Positions 10,428 to 20,086 are shown, numbered from the stretch's first letter. The stretch: 64,000 nucleotides of DNA from Orientallactaga sibirica (GCA_036365145.1 JAEOAD010000026.1:558001-622000), one strand, 5' to 3'. The notes: a model not told the origin generated them from the letters alone. Program-made: numbers and translations.

Positions 10428-10621
10428 AGAGATGGTTTAGTGTTAAGCACTTGCCTGTGAAGGATAAGGGCCCAGATTCAAGGCTCAATTCCCCAGGACC
10501 CACGTAAGCCAGATGCACAAGGTGGCCGAGGCTCAATTCCCCAGGACCCACGTAAGCCAGATGCACAAGGTGGCGCATGCATCTGGAGTTTGCTTGCAGT
10601 AGCTGGAGGCCCTGGTGCACC

Positions 10622-10659
<38 letters not shown>

Positions 10660-10700
10660 CTTTCTTTCTCTGTCTCTTGCTAACAAATAAACAAAAATTA
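10428..10700 (+). mobile_element. B2 SINE with a 48-base internal tandem duplication
   Basis: The block starting AGGCTCAATTCCCCAGGACC occurs at 10481 and again at 10529, period 48. Each copy contains the B-box and CAGATGCACAAGGTGGC. The tail is (TC)n then ACAAATAAACAAAAATTAAA. Confidence 0.9.
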
Positions 10701-10722
10701 AAAAATTAAAAAAATAAAGATG

Positions 10723-10882
10723 CGCCTGGCATGTTGGCTCACATCTTCAATCCCAGGACTCTGAAGGCTGAGGTACGAGGTTTGCTGTGAGTTCAAGGCC
10801 AGCTTGAGACTACATAGTGAATTTCAGGTCAGCTTGGGCTAGAATGAGACCCTACCTCAAAAAATAAAAACAAAAACAAAAC
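10723..10882 (+). mobile_element. B1 SINE
   Basis: GCCTGGCATGTTGGCTCACA start, GTTCAAGGCCAGCTTGAGAC, ACATAGTGAATTTCAGGTCA, CCTACCTCAAAAAATAAAAA tail. Confidence 0.9.
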
Positions 10883-11138
10883 AAAAAATATGTTATAACA
10901 TGTTAATCCTAAATATTTTGTAAGAGCATCTCAAAGATAATGTTTTTAAATATAACTGCTTAATAAAATGAACACTATTTAATTTTTTAAAAATATTTTT
11001 ATTTATGTACTTGTGGACAGAAAGAGGGAGAGAGAAAGGAAGGGGGAAAAGAGAGAAAATGAAGAGAATGGATGGCACAATCAGCATGGCCTGGACCTGT
11101 TGGGGTGACTCGAGGATTAGAAAGAAAGAAAGGAAAGA

Positions 11139-11345
11139 GGGCTGGAGAGATGGCTTAGCGGTTAAGGCACTTGCTTGCGAAGCCTAAGAACTCATGTTCG
11201 AATCTCCAGGTCCCACATAGCCAGATGGACAGTGACACAAGCATGCAATGTCACACATGCGCACAAGGGGGCACACACATCTGGAGTTTGTTTGCAGTGG
11301 CTGAAGGCCTTGGAGTGCCCTTTCTCTCTCTCTCTCAAAATAAAT
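11139..11345 (+). mobile_element. B2 SINE, long subfamily
   Basis: Head at 11139. It includes a second tract AGTGACACAAGCATGCAATG and GCACAAGGGGGCACACAC. The tail abuts a long purine repeat. Confidence 0.9.
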
Positions 11346-11505
11346 GAGAAAAAAAAAAGGAAGGAAAGGAAAGGAAAGGAAAGGAAAGAAAGGAAAGGAA
11401 AGGAAAGGAAAGGAAAGGAAAAGAAAGAGGGGAGGGAGGGATGGAGGGAGGGAGGGAAGGAAGAAAGGGAAGAAGGAAGGAAGGAAGGGAAAGAACAGAG
11501 TGAAA
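11346..11505 (+). repeat. Purine tract, (GGAAA)n and (GGAA/GGGA)n
   Basis: About 160 bases of pure purine on the plus strand. GGAAA pentamers dominate the left half; GGGA/GGAA tetramers dominate the right. Confidence 0.95.
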
Positions 11506-11930
11506 GCTGGGGTCAGGTTGTCTACAGGCTCTGCTGGAGATGCTGTAGCACTGCCTAACCAGCATTGGTTTATTTTATACACAAGCAGAAAAGTTTTGGG
11601 GACTTCTTTCTTTTATCAAATAAGGAAAACACATGGGAACAGGGGCCAAGGTCAGACAACGAAGGAACAAGGCAGCTGCGGACTGTTTTTCTGCACAAGG
11701 TCAGGCTCAGCACAAACAACCCAAGAGGAGGAATGAAGGAGGGGCTGTGCGTTGCTCCAGGTTCAGCGGGCGACTCTGCCAACCTCAGCTGAGGACAGAC
11801 GTGGTTGTGCCCATGTCAAAGTCTTGTCCTGACTGTGGCTCTGCCCAGTGCACAGGCCTTTTCCACATGTGCAGAACAGTACCCAGCTGTGCTTATCACA
11901 TGCAGCTCTGTACAAATGGCCACCAGAACC
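11506..11930 (-). other. Possible LTR-like sequence, unassigned
   Basis: On the minus strand GTGTATAAAATAAACCAATG near 11570 and CTTGGCCCCTGTTCCCATGT look like an LTR end, but no boundaries or target duplication are visible. Several overlapping open frames have no recognisable domain. Confidence 0.3.
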
Positions 11931-11939
11931 TCTCACCAC

Positions 11940-12072
11940 TGTGAATGAACTCCAGATGTATGCACCGCTTTGTACACCTAGCTTTACACGGGTGTTGAGG
12001 AGTTGAACCCGGGCCAGTAGACTCTGCAAGCAAGCTCCTCTAACTGCTGAGTCATCCAGTTCCTTAGCCCCA
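11940..12072 (-). mobile_element. B2 SINE, 5' half
   Basis: GTGAATGAACTCCAGATGTA through GAGTTGAACCCGGGCCAGTA to TGAGTCATCCAGTTCCTTAG. The tail part is lost. Confidence 0.8.
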
Positions 12073-12101
12073 ATAACATATGGATCGTCCTAATAGGAAT
12101 C

Positions 12102-12310
12102 AATTTTTTTTTTTTTGCTTTATTTGGTTGGGGTTTTTTTGTTTTGTTTTGCTTTGTTTTGTTTTGTTTTTAAGGTAGGGTTTCACTGTAGCCCAGGTTG
12201 ACCTGGAATTCATTATGTAGTCTCAGGGTGGCCTCGAATTCACTGTGATCCTCCTACTTCTGTCTCCCGAGTGCTGGGCAGCTTCCCAAGTGCTGGGATT
12301 AAAGGTATAG
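12102..12310 (-). mobile_element. B1 SINE with small internal duplication
   Basis: A long T/(TTTTG)n tail, then AAGGTAGGGTTTCACTGTAG. Near the 5' end AGTGCTGGG appears twice, separated by CAGCTTCCCA, a local duplication. Confidence 0.9.
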
Positions 12311-12329
12311 CAGAAACCATTCTTTTTTT

Positions 12330-13020
12330 AAAAAAAATTTTTATTTATTTGCTAGCAGAGAGAGGGGAAAAGGGAAGGAGATAAAATATGGGCACACCAT
12401 TTATTTATTTGTAAGCAGAGAGAGAGAGAAGAGAGGCAGGCAGACATTTGCAGGGCCTCCAGGCACATGTGCCTCTCTGCTTCAAAATAAATATAAATAT
12501 AAATAAATAAATAAAAATTTATTTATGAGAAAGAGGGAGAGAGATAAAGAGAGAGAGAATAGGCATGCCAGGGCCTCCAGCCACTGCAAACGAATTCCAG
12601 GCACACGCACCTCTCTACTTGCAAATAAAAATAAATAAATAAATAAAATTTATTTATGAGAAAGAGGGAGAGAGATAAAGAGAGAGAGAGAGCCAGGCGT
12701 GGTGGTGCACGCCTTTAGTCCCAGCACTCAGGAGGCAGAGGTAGGAGGATTGCCGTGAGTTCAAGGCCACCCTGAGACTACATAGTTAATTCCAGGTCAG
12801 CCTGGGCTAAAGTGAGACCCTAGCTCGAAAAACCAAAAAAAAAAAAAAAAAAAAAAAGAGAGAGAGAGAGAATGGGCGCGCCAGGGCCCCCAGCCACTGC
12901 AAACGAACTCCAGACGCACGGGCCACCCTGTGCATCTGGCTTACATGGGTCTTAGAGATTCTAGCCTGGATCCTTTGGTTTTGCAGGCAAGCTCCTTGAC
13001 CACTAAGCCATCTCTCCAGT
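12330..13020 (-). mobile_element. Locally amplified B2 fragments, with a nested B1
   Basis: Several truncated reverse B2 tail/body units lie in a row. TTTATTTATGAGAAAGAGGG, followed by GAGAGATAAAGAGAGAGAGA, recurs at about 12518 and 12650 (period about 132). The last unit is full length and ends in AAGCCATCTCTCCAGTCTGG. Confidence 0.8.
12693..12858 (+). mobile_element. B1 SINE inserted in a B2 GA tract
   Basis: GCCAGGCGTGGTGGTGCACG to CTAGCTCGAAAAACCAAAAA. GAGAGAGAGAG flanks it on both sides, so it jumped into the reverse B2. Confidence 0.95.
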
Positions 13021-13285
13021 CTGGAAGTGTGTTTTCTGGGGGTGGGCCTTGAGATGTATTTGCCCCTAGCTTGCCAGTGTTAGTTGGATCACTCTCCTGT
13101 GGCTGTTTTCCACCTAATGTTGGCAAAGAGGTGATGACCAGCCTCTGCTCATGCCATGCTTTCCCCTGCCATGATGGAGCTTCCCCTCCACCCTGTAAGC
13201 CAAAATAAACCCTTTCGTCCCACCAGCTGCTTTGGGTCAAGTGCTTTGTCCCAGCAACGAGAAGTGACTGTGGCCCAGAGTTAAG
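13021..13285 (+). mobile_element. MaLR-like LTR, plus strand, 3' portion
   Basis: CTCATGCCATGCTTTCCCCT, then GTAAGCCAAAATAAACCCTT (poly(A) signal) and TTTGTCCCAGCAACGAGAAG. It is closely related to the copy at 51.5 kb, which retains more of the 5' end. Confidence 0.6.
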
Positions 13286-14206
13286 ACCCCATCTGCTATT
13301 CCCACTGCATATGGGGCTCCGGCTGGCACTCCGCTCTATAAAACAGGACCGTTCATGTTTGCTAATCACCCTTGTGTCTCCAGAGAAGCTCAGACAGAAA
13401 ACCCACGCTGAGCAGGTCCCCTGAAGGCAGAGGGCCTGAGAGGGAGGAGTGTACAGGTGGGTTGCCCAGCCATCCCAGGGCCATCCAATTGCACAGATGC
13501 CCCTCCCTGGGAGAGGCAGCATCAACTTACAGACCAGCCCCGGCTCTCTCTCGGCTCTCTGCCTGGTCCCCTGCTCTCTGGCAGCGACCAACAGAAGCCA
13601 TGTCGCCTGAGCTACACTCATGTTTCTGCTCTGGTCCTTCCCCTCTGGGACTCTGCCCGACCTGTGGGATACTTGGGACTAGCTTTTCAACATGGAAGCG
13701 GGCATTCAAACGTCCCAGAAGGCAGCAGAGGCCACCCACTGCCCATTCTGCTGTCTTGCTGTGCTCTTGGCTGGCTCATGCGCATCCTGGCTCCAGGCGG
13801 GCGTCTCCATGCCACCACGCAGGTGTGCTCTCCTGTCTTGGGTCCGTTTCCTGTGAAGTCATAAGCTTAAAGATTTGGGGGAGGTCAGTGAGGGGGTCGA
13901 TCATAATAGGTATGAAAACAAGGAAGACAGAAACCGTTGAGAAGACTGAAATCCGCGGTTCCCATAGTTTCCTGGGTTCTAGCCCAACCATCTGCTGACT
14001 TTGTTCATCAGCCTTCGCAGAGGCAGCAGACGGCCGGGCCCCCAAGGCATGTGGTCCCTCCCCAGTTCTGTTTGCCAGCAGCTCTGCCCAATACACAGAC
14101 TGTGAGCAAGTTGTTCAGTGATGTATACGGGGGTCAGAATTCCTTGGATACCTTCAAACGCGATGCTGGGACATGGATGTGGCAGGTTTAAAAGGCCAGA
14201 GGCTGC
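13286..14206. other. Unique block with long overlapping open frames
   Basis: About 0.9 kb with no SINE. A plus frame spans 13372-13998 (208 codons) and others overlap it on both strands. None shows a recognisable motif, and the overlap in several frames argues for GC-rich chance openness. TATA-like CTCTATAAAACAGG lies at about 13332. Confidence 0.4.
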
Positions 14207-14467
14207 CGGGCTGGAGAAATGGCTTAGTGGTTAAGGCACCTGCCTGCTAAGCCTAAGAATGCCAGTTCCAATCTCCAGGTGCCACGTTTAGCCAGATGCA
14301 AAGTGACACAAGGGCGCAATCCTGCACTTGCCCACAAGGGGGCGCATTCATCTGGAACTCGTTCACAGCAGCTAAGAGGCTGCTGCTGTCGCGCCCATTC
14401 TCTATCTGTCTTCCTCTCTCTGCCTCTCCCTCTCTCTCTGTCTCGCTCCAAAAAAAAAAAAAAAAAG
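14207..14467 (+). mobile_element. B2 SINE, long subfamily
   Basis: TTAGCCAGATGCAAAGTGAC and CCCACAAGGGGGCGCATTCA mark the long form. The target duplication is imperfect (AAAGGCCAGAGGCTG and AAAGGCAGAGGTGGCTG). The tail is a plain A tract without AAATAAA. Confidence 0.9.
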
Positions 14468-14521
14468 GCAGAGGTGGCTGGGCTGCAGCAGCTGTGAATC
14501 ATAACATCACTGTCCTTTTTT

Positions 14522-14729
14522 TAAAAAAACATATCTTATTTGTTTATTTGAGAGAGAGAGAGAGATTGGAAGAGAGAATGGGCATGCCAGGGCCTCCAGC
14601 CACTGCAAATGAACTCCAGATGCATGTGCCCTCTTGTGCATCTGGCTTATGTGGGTCCTGGAGAATCGAACCAGGATCCTTTGACTTTGCAGGCAAATGA
14701 CTTAACTGCTAAGCCATCTCTCCAGCCCC
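14522..14729 (-). mobile_element. B2 SINE
   Basis: TTATTTGTTTATTTGAGAGA tail side, GGAGAATCGAACCAGGATCC B-box, AAGCCATCTCTCCAGCCCCC head. Confidence 0.95.
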
Positions 14730-15469
14730 CCCCTTTTTAATTGACAATATCTATCCTTACAGACAATAAACCATGATATTTCCCTCCCCTCTGTCTTATG
14801 TGATGCTTTCATGCCTCCTCCAAGCCCTGCCATGAGGAGGAGATGAGTGGCCCCTCCCCTCAGAGACCTTGCAGGACCAGAAGCCTTCTTCATTTCCTAC
14901 TCTCTTCTCCGTCATTCACGTGGCTCATGTCCTGTCACACTCCTCTCACCCAGAAACTTATAAAAGGGGACACCTCCCTTTGTCCCTCAGAAACCAAAGG
15001 CCCTCTAGGTCTTGGACTTTGGTGACCACGCTAACCCCCACCCCAATCAACCTTTCCCCCAACACACACGAAAAAGTTCTTCTCAGCATCTATCAAACCT
15101 GCCTTTAAGACTTTTAATCATGTCTTCTGGAATAAGTACTTCTGCACAAGGTTTCCCTTCCTTCCTCCTGCCTGAGCGATTGAATCTGTGGGTGTCATTG
15201 TCACCCGTTCTAATGCCAGCTTCAACTGTTAAGGAAAACAAAGCAAAAAAACCAAACAAATGAACCAAAAAATAAAAATAAAAAAAGACAGGAAACTGGA
15301 GACGCTTTAAATAATTCAGGGGGCTTCTAGTTAGAAAGAGCGCTCTTTGTGTGAACATTGATCTATACCGATATTTTAGCTGTCTCCAGCCAAGGACACA
15401 CACAACAGAGGGGAGGGTGTGGGGCGAAAGGGAAGGAGTGGAAGATGCAGCAAAGAAATACAAACAGCA
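14730..15469. other. Mostly unique sequence, possibly L1 3' UTR-derived at the start
   Basis: TTAATTGACAATATCTATCC, then CAGACAATAAACCATGATAT at the left edge recalls reverse rodent L1 3' UTR, but only weakly. The rest is pyrimidine-rich with no gene recognised. Confidence 0.35.
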
Positions 15470-15688
15470 GGGCTGGAGAGATGGCTTAGTGGTTAAGGTG
15501 CTTGCCTGCAAAGCCAAAGGACCCAGGTTCAATTCCCCAGGACCCACGTAAGCCAGATGCACACGGTGGCTCATGCGTCTAGAGTTTGTTTGCAGCCGCT
15601 GAAGGCCCTAGCATGTCCATTCTCTATTTCTATCTTATCTGCCTCTTTCTCTCTCTCTCCAATAAATAAGATAAATAAAAAGAAATCA
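15470..15688 (+). mobile_element. B2 SINE
   Basis: Canonical short form: GGGCTGGAGAGATGGCTTAG, GGTTCAATTCCCCAGGACCC, CAATAAATAAGATAAATAAA. The flanks (GAAATACAAACAGCA and GAAATCACAAGCAGCA) form a diverged target duplication. Confidence 0.95.
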
Positions 15689-15986
15689 CAAGCAGCAGAC
15701 AAGAATAAGACAAGAAAACAGCAGACAGGTCAGTGTACTCAGAGCTTGCCTGGACCCCAGCCTTTTGGGCTCAGCTTGGCTGTTTGGGAAGGGATTGTAT
15801 TGATTGCTTCTCTGATCACTGTGATCAAACACCTGACAAAAGCTACCTCACAGGGAAGAGTTTTATTTGGCTTGCAGACTGGGGGGAAGACAGGCCATCA
15901 TGGCAGGGGCATAAGGTGGCTGACCCTGTTGTATCCAGAGTCAGGAAGCAGAGTGATGGATACCAATGCTCAGCTCGCTCTCTCAT

Positions 15987-16161
15987 TTACTATTATTTTA
16001 TTATTATTATTATTTTTTTTTTTTTTTTTTTGGTTTTTCAAGGTAGGGTCTCACTCTGGTCTAGGCTGACCTGGAATTAGCTATGTAGTCTCAGGGTGGC
16101 CTCAAACTCATGGCAATCCTCCTACCTCTGCCTCCCGAGTGCATGCACCACCACGCCCGGC
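15987..16161 (-). mobile_element. B1 SINE inside the LTR
   Basis: The (ATT)n/T tail and GGCTGACCTGGAATTAGCTA are clear. A 16-base target duplication GCTCGCTCTCTCATTT flanks it exactly. Confidence 0.95.
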
Positions 16162-16176
16162 TCGCTCTCTCATTTT

Positions 16177-16380
16177 TTAAAAACTATTTTATTTATTTAT
16201 TTGAGAGGGAGGAGGAGGCAGATAGAAAGAGAGAATGAGCACGCCAGGGTCTCTAGCCACTGCAAACGAACTCCTTGTGCCACCTTGTGCTGCTGGCTTA
16301 CATGGGTCCTGGGGAATCGAACCAGGGTCTTTTGGCTTCACAGGCAAACGCCTTAACTGCTAAGCCATTTCTCCAGCCCC
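16177..16380 (-). mobile_element. B2 SINE inside the LTR
   Basis: It lies just beyond the B1 target duplication: TTTTATTTATTTATTTGAGA to AAGCCATTTCTCCAGCCCCA. LTR sequence continues immediately after it. Confidence 0.95.
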
Positions 16381-16591
16381 ACTTTCTCCTTTTTATTCAG
16401 CCCGGAGCCTCAGCCTAAGGAACGATGCCTCGCACATTCCAGGTGGGGCTCCCCCGCTCAGTGAAACCTCTCTGGAAAGGTCTCCACAGACTCGCCCAGA
16501 GGTGGGTCTCCTAGATACCAACCATCCAGAACGCATGCGTTTGTGGGGGGACCACTAATTCAAAGCACCCATCACATTAAAAGGTACTTGA

Positions 16592-16625
16592 GAGCCGGGC
16601 GTGGTGGCGCACGCCTTCAATCCTC
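16592..16625 (+). mobile_element. B1 SINE, 5' stub only
   Basis: GAGCCGGGCGTGGTGGCGCA followed by CGCCTTCAATCC, then it stops abruptly. SINE copies usually lose the 5' end, so a 3'-truncated stub implies later deletion. Confidence 0.8.
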
Positions 16626-16975
16626 ACAAACCACCACACCAAGATATTTGCTAACATTTTGTATGGCTGCTGCCTAAGGCTGCTTCCCCTGCAGATGTTA
16701 CAAATAAAGTCGAGTTTATCGAAACTCTCAATTATCAAGCAGGTGAAAAAGCATAACGGTTCTGTCTGCTAACACTGGGCCAAAGAGGGGACGGTGCATG
16801 GACGTGAATGAGCCAGCAAAGGGCCGCAGAGCTCTTCCCCGCCCACCTGGGTTCAAGGGGAGCTGTTCTCCTGTCGTGGTGACTGCGAAGGGAGAGAAGA
16901 GGCACCCTTTTGAACTTATGGAGAGTGTAAAGGCAATATTTTGGGCCTGCAAGCAACCTTCTAAAGAATCCACGT
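16626..16975. other. Unique sequence
   Basis: It contains AATAAAGTCGAG near 16702 but no other transcript-end context. Open frames on both strands show no domain. Confidence 0.45.
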
Positions 16976-17201
16976 GGGGCTGGGGAAATGGCTTAGCAGT
17001 TAAGGCATTTGCCTGCGAAGCCTAAGGACCCAGGTTCGACTCCCCAGGACCCACATAAGACAGATGTACAAGGGGCACATGCATCTGGAGTTCGTTTGCA
17101 ATGGCTGGAGGCCCTGGCACATCCATTCACTCTTTCCGTCTGCCTCTTCCTCTCTCTCGCTCTCTCTCTCTCAAATAAATAAATAAATAAAATATGTTTA
17201 A
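16976..17201 (+). mobile_element. B2 SINE
   Basis: GGGGCTGGGGAAATGGCTTA head, (TC)n(AAAT)n tail. The target duplication is diverged (AAAGAATCCACGTGG and AAAGAGTCTACATGG). Confidence 0.95.
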
Positions 17202-17224
17202 AGAGTCTACATGGAGAAGGAAAC

Positions 17225-17600
17225 GCATCAGATTTTATTATCAATTCTTTTTGCCTACTAACCTTTGACCATACTTACTGAAATTATATATCTATCTCTT
17301 TATGGGTCCCATCAATCCACAGGTGTGAAGTGTACGTGTGAATGAGCTCCATGCGATGTTCCCTTTGTGCGCGTGCTGTGCACTGCTCAGAGCCGTCAGG
17401 CCCTCCCTCCCATCCTGCCCTTCCCGGTCACTCATTCTCTGTAATCTGCTTTCTGGACGACTTCTGTAGCTTTCACAGGCCATCCTTGTGTCTCAGGGTC
17501 TGGTTTGTTTTATTTAATATCCTCCAGCCCCATCCACGCTGAACAGAATCTCATTGTTCTTTGTGGGGGAGCAACATTCCATTGGGCACATAGACCACCT
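17225..17600 (-). mobile_element. L1 3'-end fragment, reverse
   Basis: Near 17515-17600 the minus strand reads GTTCAGCGTGGATGGGGCTG, GAGGATATTAAATAAAACAA and an ATGGAATGTTGCT segment, corresponding to the end of L1 ORF2 (the 'ACATGGATGGAACTGGAGGA' region). The ORF is interrupted and non-functional. The remainder is probably 3' UTR. Confidence 0.55.
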
Positions 17601-17602
17601 TC

Positions 17603-17815
17603 TTTTTAAAAATTTATTTGCAACCAGAGAGAGAAAGAGTGTAAGAGAGAGAGAGAGAGAGAATGGATGTGTCATTCTCTTGCTACTGCAAATGAACTCC
17701 AGATGTATGCACCACTTTGTGCATTTGGCTTTACCTGTGTACTGGGGAATCAAACCCAGTCTGGCAGGCTTTGCAAGCAAGCACCTTTAACAGTTGAGCC
17801 ATTTCTCCAACCCCT
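17603..17815 (-). mobile_element. B2 SINE
   Basis: TTTAAAAATTTATTTGCAAC, a GA-rich run, GGGGAATCAAACCCAGTCTG, TGAGCCATTTCTCCAACCCC. Older than its neighbours. Confidence 0.9.
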
Positions 17816-17817
17816 AA

Positions 17818-17968
17818 AATTTGTTTTTACGAGACAGGCTCTCACTATGTATCTAGCTGAACTGGTACTCACTATGTAGCCCAGGTTAGCCTCAAACTTA
17901 TGCCCACAATTCTCCTGCCTTAGTAGCCTGAGTGCTGGAACCACGGAGGTGCACCGTCACACCCAGCC
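17818..17968 (-). mobile_element. B1 SINE, old
   Basis: ACGAGACAGGCTCTCACTAT, CTCACTATGTAGCCCAGGTT and TGCACCGTCACACCCAGCC. It is more diverged than the young B1 group here and closer to the ancestral B1 wording. Confidence 0.75.
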
Positions 17969-18031
17969 AGTTCGTTACTTTTCATTTGCTCTAGCCTAGC
18001 TCTACGTTAATTATCATAAAACTAAATAAGC

Positions 18032-18270
18032 AGACTGGAGAGATGGCTTAGCGGTTAAGGCGTTTGTCTGCAAAGCCAAAGGACCCAAGTTCGATTCCCC
18101 AGGACCCACGTAAGCCAGATGCACAAGATGGCACATGCATCTAGAGATCATTTGCAGTGGCTGGAAGCCCTGGCCTGCCCTTTCTCTCCCCTCTCTCTCT
18201 CTCTCTCTCTCTCTGACTCTTTCCCTCTTTCAAATTAATTAATTAATTAATCAATCAATTAATTGAAAAA
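18032..18270 (+). mobile_element. B2 SINE
   Basis: AGACTGGAGAGATGGCTTAG head. The AATTAATTAATTAATC tail differs from the usual AAATAAAT. Confidence 0.95.
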
Positions 18271-18547
18271 ATAAACTAAATAAGTGAGACCCAAAACACT
18301 CCTCTCTGCATACTGCAAAATGCACACCGAGATGAACGTCTAATGAAAGCACCCTGAAGGCCAGACATGGCAAACAGAAGCAGTTTCCCTCTCTCCTGCT
18401 CACAGGAATCCTGACCCAGCACCCAGCACTGTGAAAAACCTTTCACGGCGCTCGCAATGTTTCTGCTCGTTATTGAATGTAACCTGCAAGTCTCATGCAT
18501 TTCTGGGACCGTCTCACTGAGCACAGCGCTCTCGGAAGCGCCTCGGT
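18271..18547. other. Unique sequence
   Basis: No feature recognised. Confidence 0.5.
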
Positions 18548-18751
18548 GTGGACCTTGGCGTGTGGATCTGCCACGGGAAGAGCTCTTGCCTAGCCCTGAG
18601 GTGGATCCCCAGCCCCGCGGAAACCAGACGTGGTGGTGCGCACCTGTGCTCTCAGCATGGGGGAGGGAGAGGCAGGAGGATCCGAAGCCCAAGGTCACCC
18701 TTGGCTCCACAAAGACTTATGTACAGCCTGGGACACGTGGAACCCCGCCTC

Positions 18752-18787
<36 letters not shown>

Positions 18788-18795
18788 GTGATTCA
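18548..18795 (+). mobile_element. ID-B1 composite SINE (B4-like)
   Basis: CCACGGGAAGAGCTCTTGCC and GAGGTGGATCCCCAGCCCC are the ID-like part. ACGTGGTGGTGCGCACCTGT to GGAACCCCGCCTCAAAAAGA is the B1 part. It ends in (GA)14. Confidence 0.65.
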
Positions 18796-18841
18796 GGAAA
18801 ACGAGACATCTCTGTGACCCATGCAATTAAAGATGAAGGCA

Positions 18842-19040
18842 GGGCTGGAGAGATGGTTTAGAGGTTAAGGTGCTTGCCTACAAAGCCCAAGGACCCAGGT
18901 TCGACTCTCCAGATACCACCTTAGCCAGATGCACAAAGGTGAGGCAAATGCAAGGTCACACGTGCCCACTAGGTGGCGCAAGCCTCTCTCTCTCTCTCTC
19001 TCTCTCTCCCTCTCTCTCTCTCTCATTAAAAAAAATTGCA
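18842..19040 (+). mobile_element. B2 SINE, 'GTGAGGC' subfamily
   Basis: It contains CACAAAGGTGAGGCAAATGC and CCCACTAGGTGGCGCAAG in place of the usual GGTGGCGCATGCATCTGGAG. The latter is a full match to a CTCF core (18965-18979). Confidence 0.95.
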
Positions 19041-19044
19041 AATA

Positions 19045-19208
19045 AGCCGGGCATGGTGGCGCATGCCTTTAATCCCAGCACTCGGGAGGCAGAGGTAGGA
19101 GGATCACTCGAGAGTTCGAGGCCACCCTGAGACTACATAGTTAATTCCAGGTCAGCCTGGACCAGAGTGAGACCCTACCTTGAAAAACCAAAAAAAAAAA
19201 AAAAAAAA
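19045..19208 (+). mobile_element. B1 SINE, first at a shared target
   Basis: GCCGGGCATGGTGGCGCATG to CTTGAAAAACCAAAAAAAAA. It is flanked by AATTGCAAATAAG on both sides. Confidence 0.95.
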
Positions 19209-19218
19209 ATTGCAAATA

Positions 19219-19372
19219 AGCTGGGCATGGTGGTGCACGCCTTTAATCTCAGCACTCAGGAGGCAGAGGTAGGAGGATCGCGGTGAGTTCAAGGCCACCC
19301 TGAGACTACCTAGTGAATTCCCGGTCAGCCTGAGCTAGAGTGAGACTACCTCGAAACACACACACACACAAA
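19219..19372 (+). mobile_element. B1 SINE, second at the shared target
   Basis: GCTGGGCATGGTGGTGCACG to CTACCTCGAAACACACACAC. It follows a third occurrence of the TGCAAATAA target motif, which recurs after it. Confidence 0.95.
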
Positions 19373-19379
19373 TGCAAAT

Positions 19380-19765
19380 AAATAAATAAAAGATGAATGC
19401 ACTAACAATTTGCTTTCCCAACACTGGGACTGAGGGATTAACAAAAGACCAGTTACAGTCGCAGACACCCATCCCTGAATCACAAGTCTTTTCAAAACAG
19501 ACCGTGTTGCAGGCCAAGGGCTAATAAAAGAAACACACTTCTTTTTCTTCCTGAATACTCAGTGAAGAACCCAGGGAAGGGGTGAAGCTGTTTTCCAAAA
19601 CCATACCAAATCTGCATATTCATTACTAAATCTGCATATTAATCACTCGGCAGGACATGCTGCTGAAGCCCCAAGCCCTGGGCTGCATTTTCTTTAGTTT
19701 AACCTGTGTGGTCCTCTGCACTCCAGCATCCTGCGACTTTATCTTCTGAAAGGGCTGAAGCATTT
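19380..19765. other. Unique sequence
   Basis: AT-rich. It contains a short repeat (AAATCTGCATATTCATTACT then AAATCTGCATATTAATCACT, about 19609-19647). No gene. Confidence 0.5.
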
Positions 19766-19769
19766 TCAA

Positions 19770-19792
19770 AATATTTAGTTTATTTGCACTAG

Positions 19793-19848
<56 letters not shown>

Positions 19849-19998
19849 GATAGAAAGAGTATGGTCACTCCAGGGCCTCTTTCTGCTGCAAACTAACTTC
19901 AGATGCATGCACCACTTTGTTCATCTGACTTCACACAGATCCTGGGGAATCGAACCCAAGCCATCAGGCTTTGCATGCAGTGCCTTTAACTGATTGCT
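19770..19998 (-). mobile_element. B2 SINE with (GATA)n tail expansion
   Basis: The usual (GA)n section is replaced by about 14 GATA units (19790-19848). The body continues with CCAGGGCCTCTTTCTGCTGC and GGGGAATCGAACCCAAGCCA. Confidence 0.85.
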
Positions 19999-20086
19999 GG
20001 GAAAACAATGAATCTTACACAGTTTCCTTCACATGTCTAAAACTGCCATGAGACAAATAAAAACAAGTTTTTAAAAAAACCTACTC

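Larger units (their letters stand above)
15790..16580 (-). mobile_element. MaLR-like LTR, reverse, split by B1 and B2
   Basis: ATCACTGTGATCAAACACCT, AAGAGTTTTATTTGGCTTGC (reverse poly(A) signal region) and CAGGCCATCATGGCAGGGGC on the left. It resumes at 16380 with ACTTTCTCCTTTTTATTCAG and ends near CAAAGCACCCATCACA. Confidence 0.6.

Noticed and set aside
12941..13621. 226-codon minus-strand open frame
   Set aside because: It runs from unique DNA through a MaLR-like LTR into a B2 SINE. The C-terminal residues are the translated SINE head, so it is a chance frame.
13372..13998. 208-codon plus-strand open frame in unique DNA
   Set aside because: Overlapped by open frames in other readings on both strands and without recognisable motif, splice context or known protein. 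Recorded as unique sequence only.
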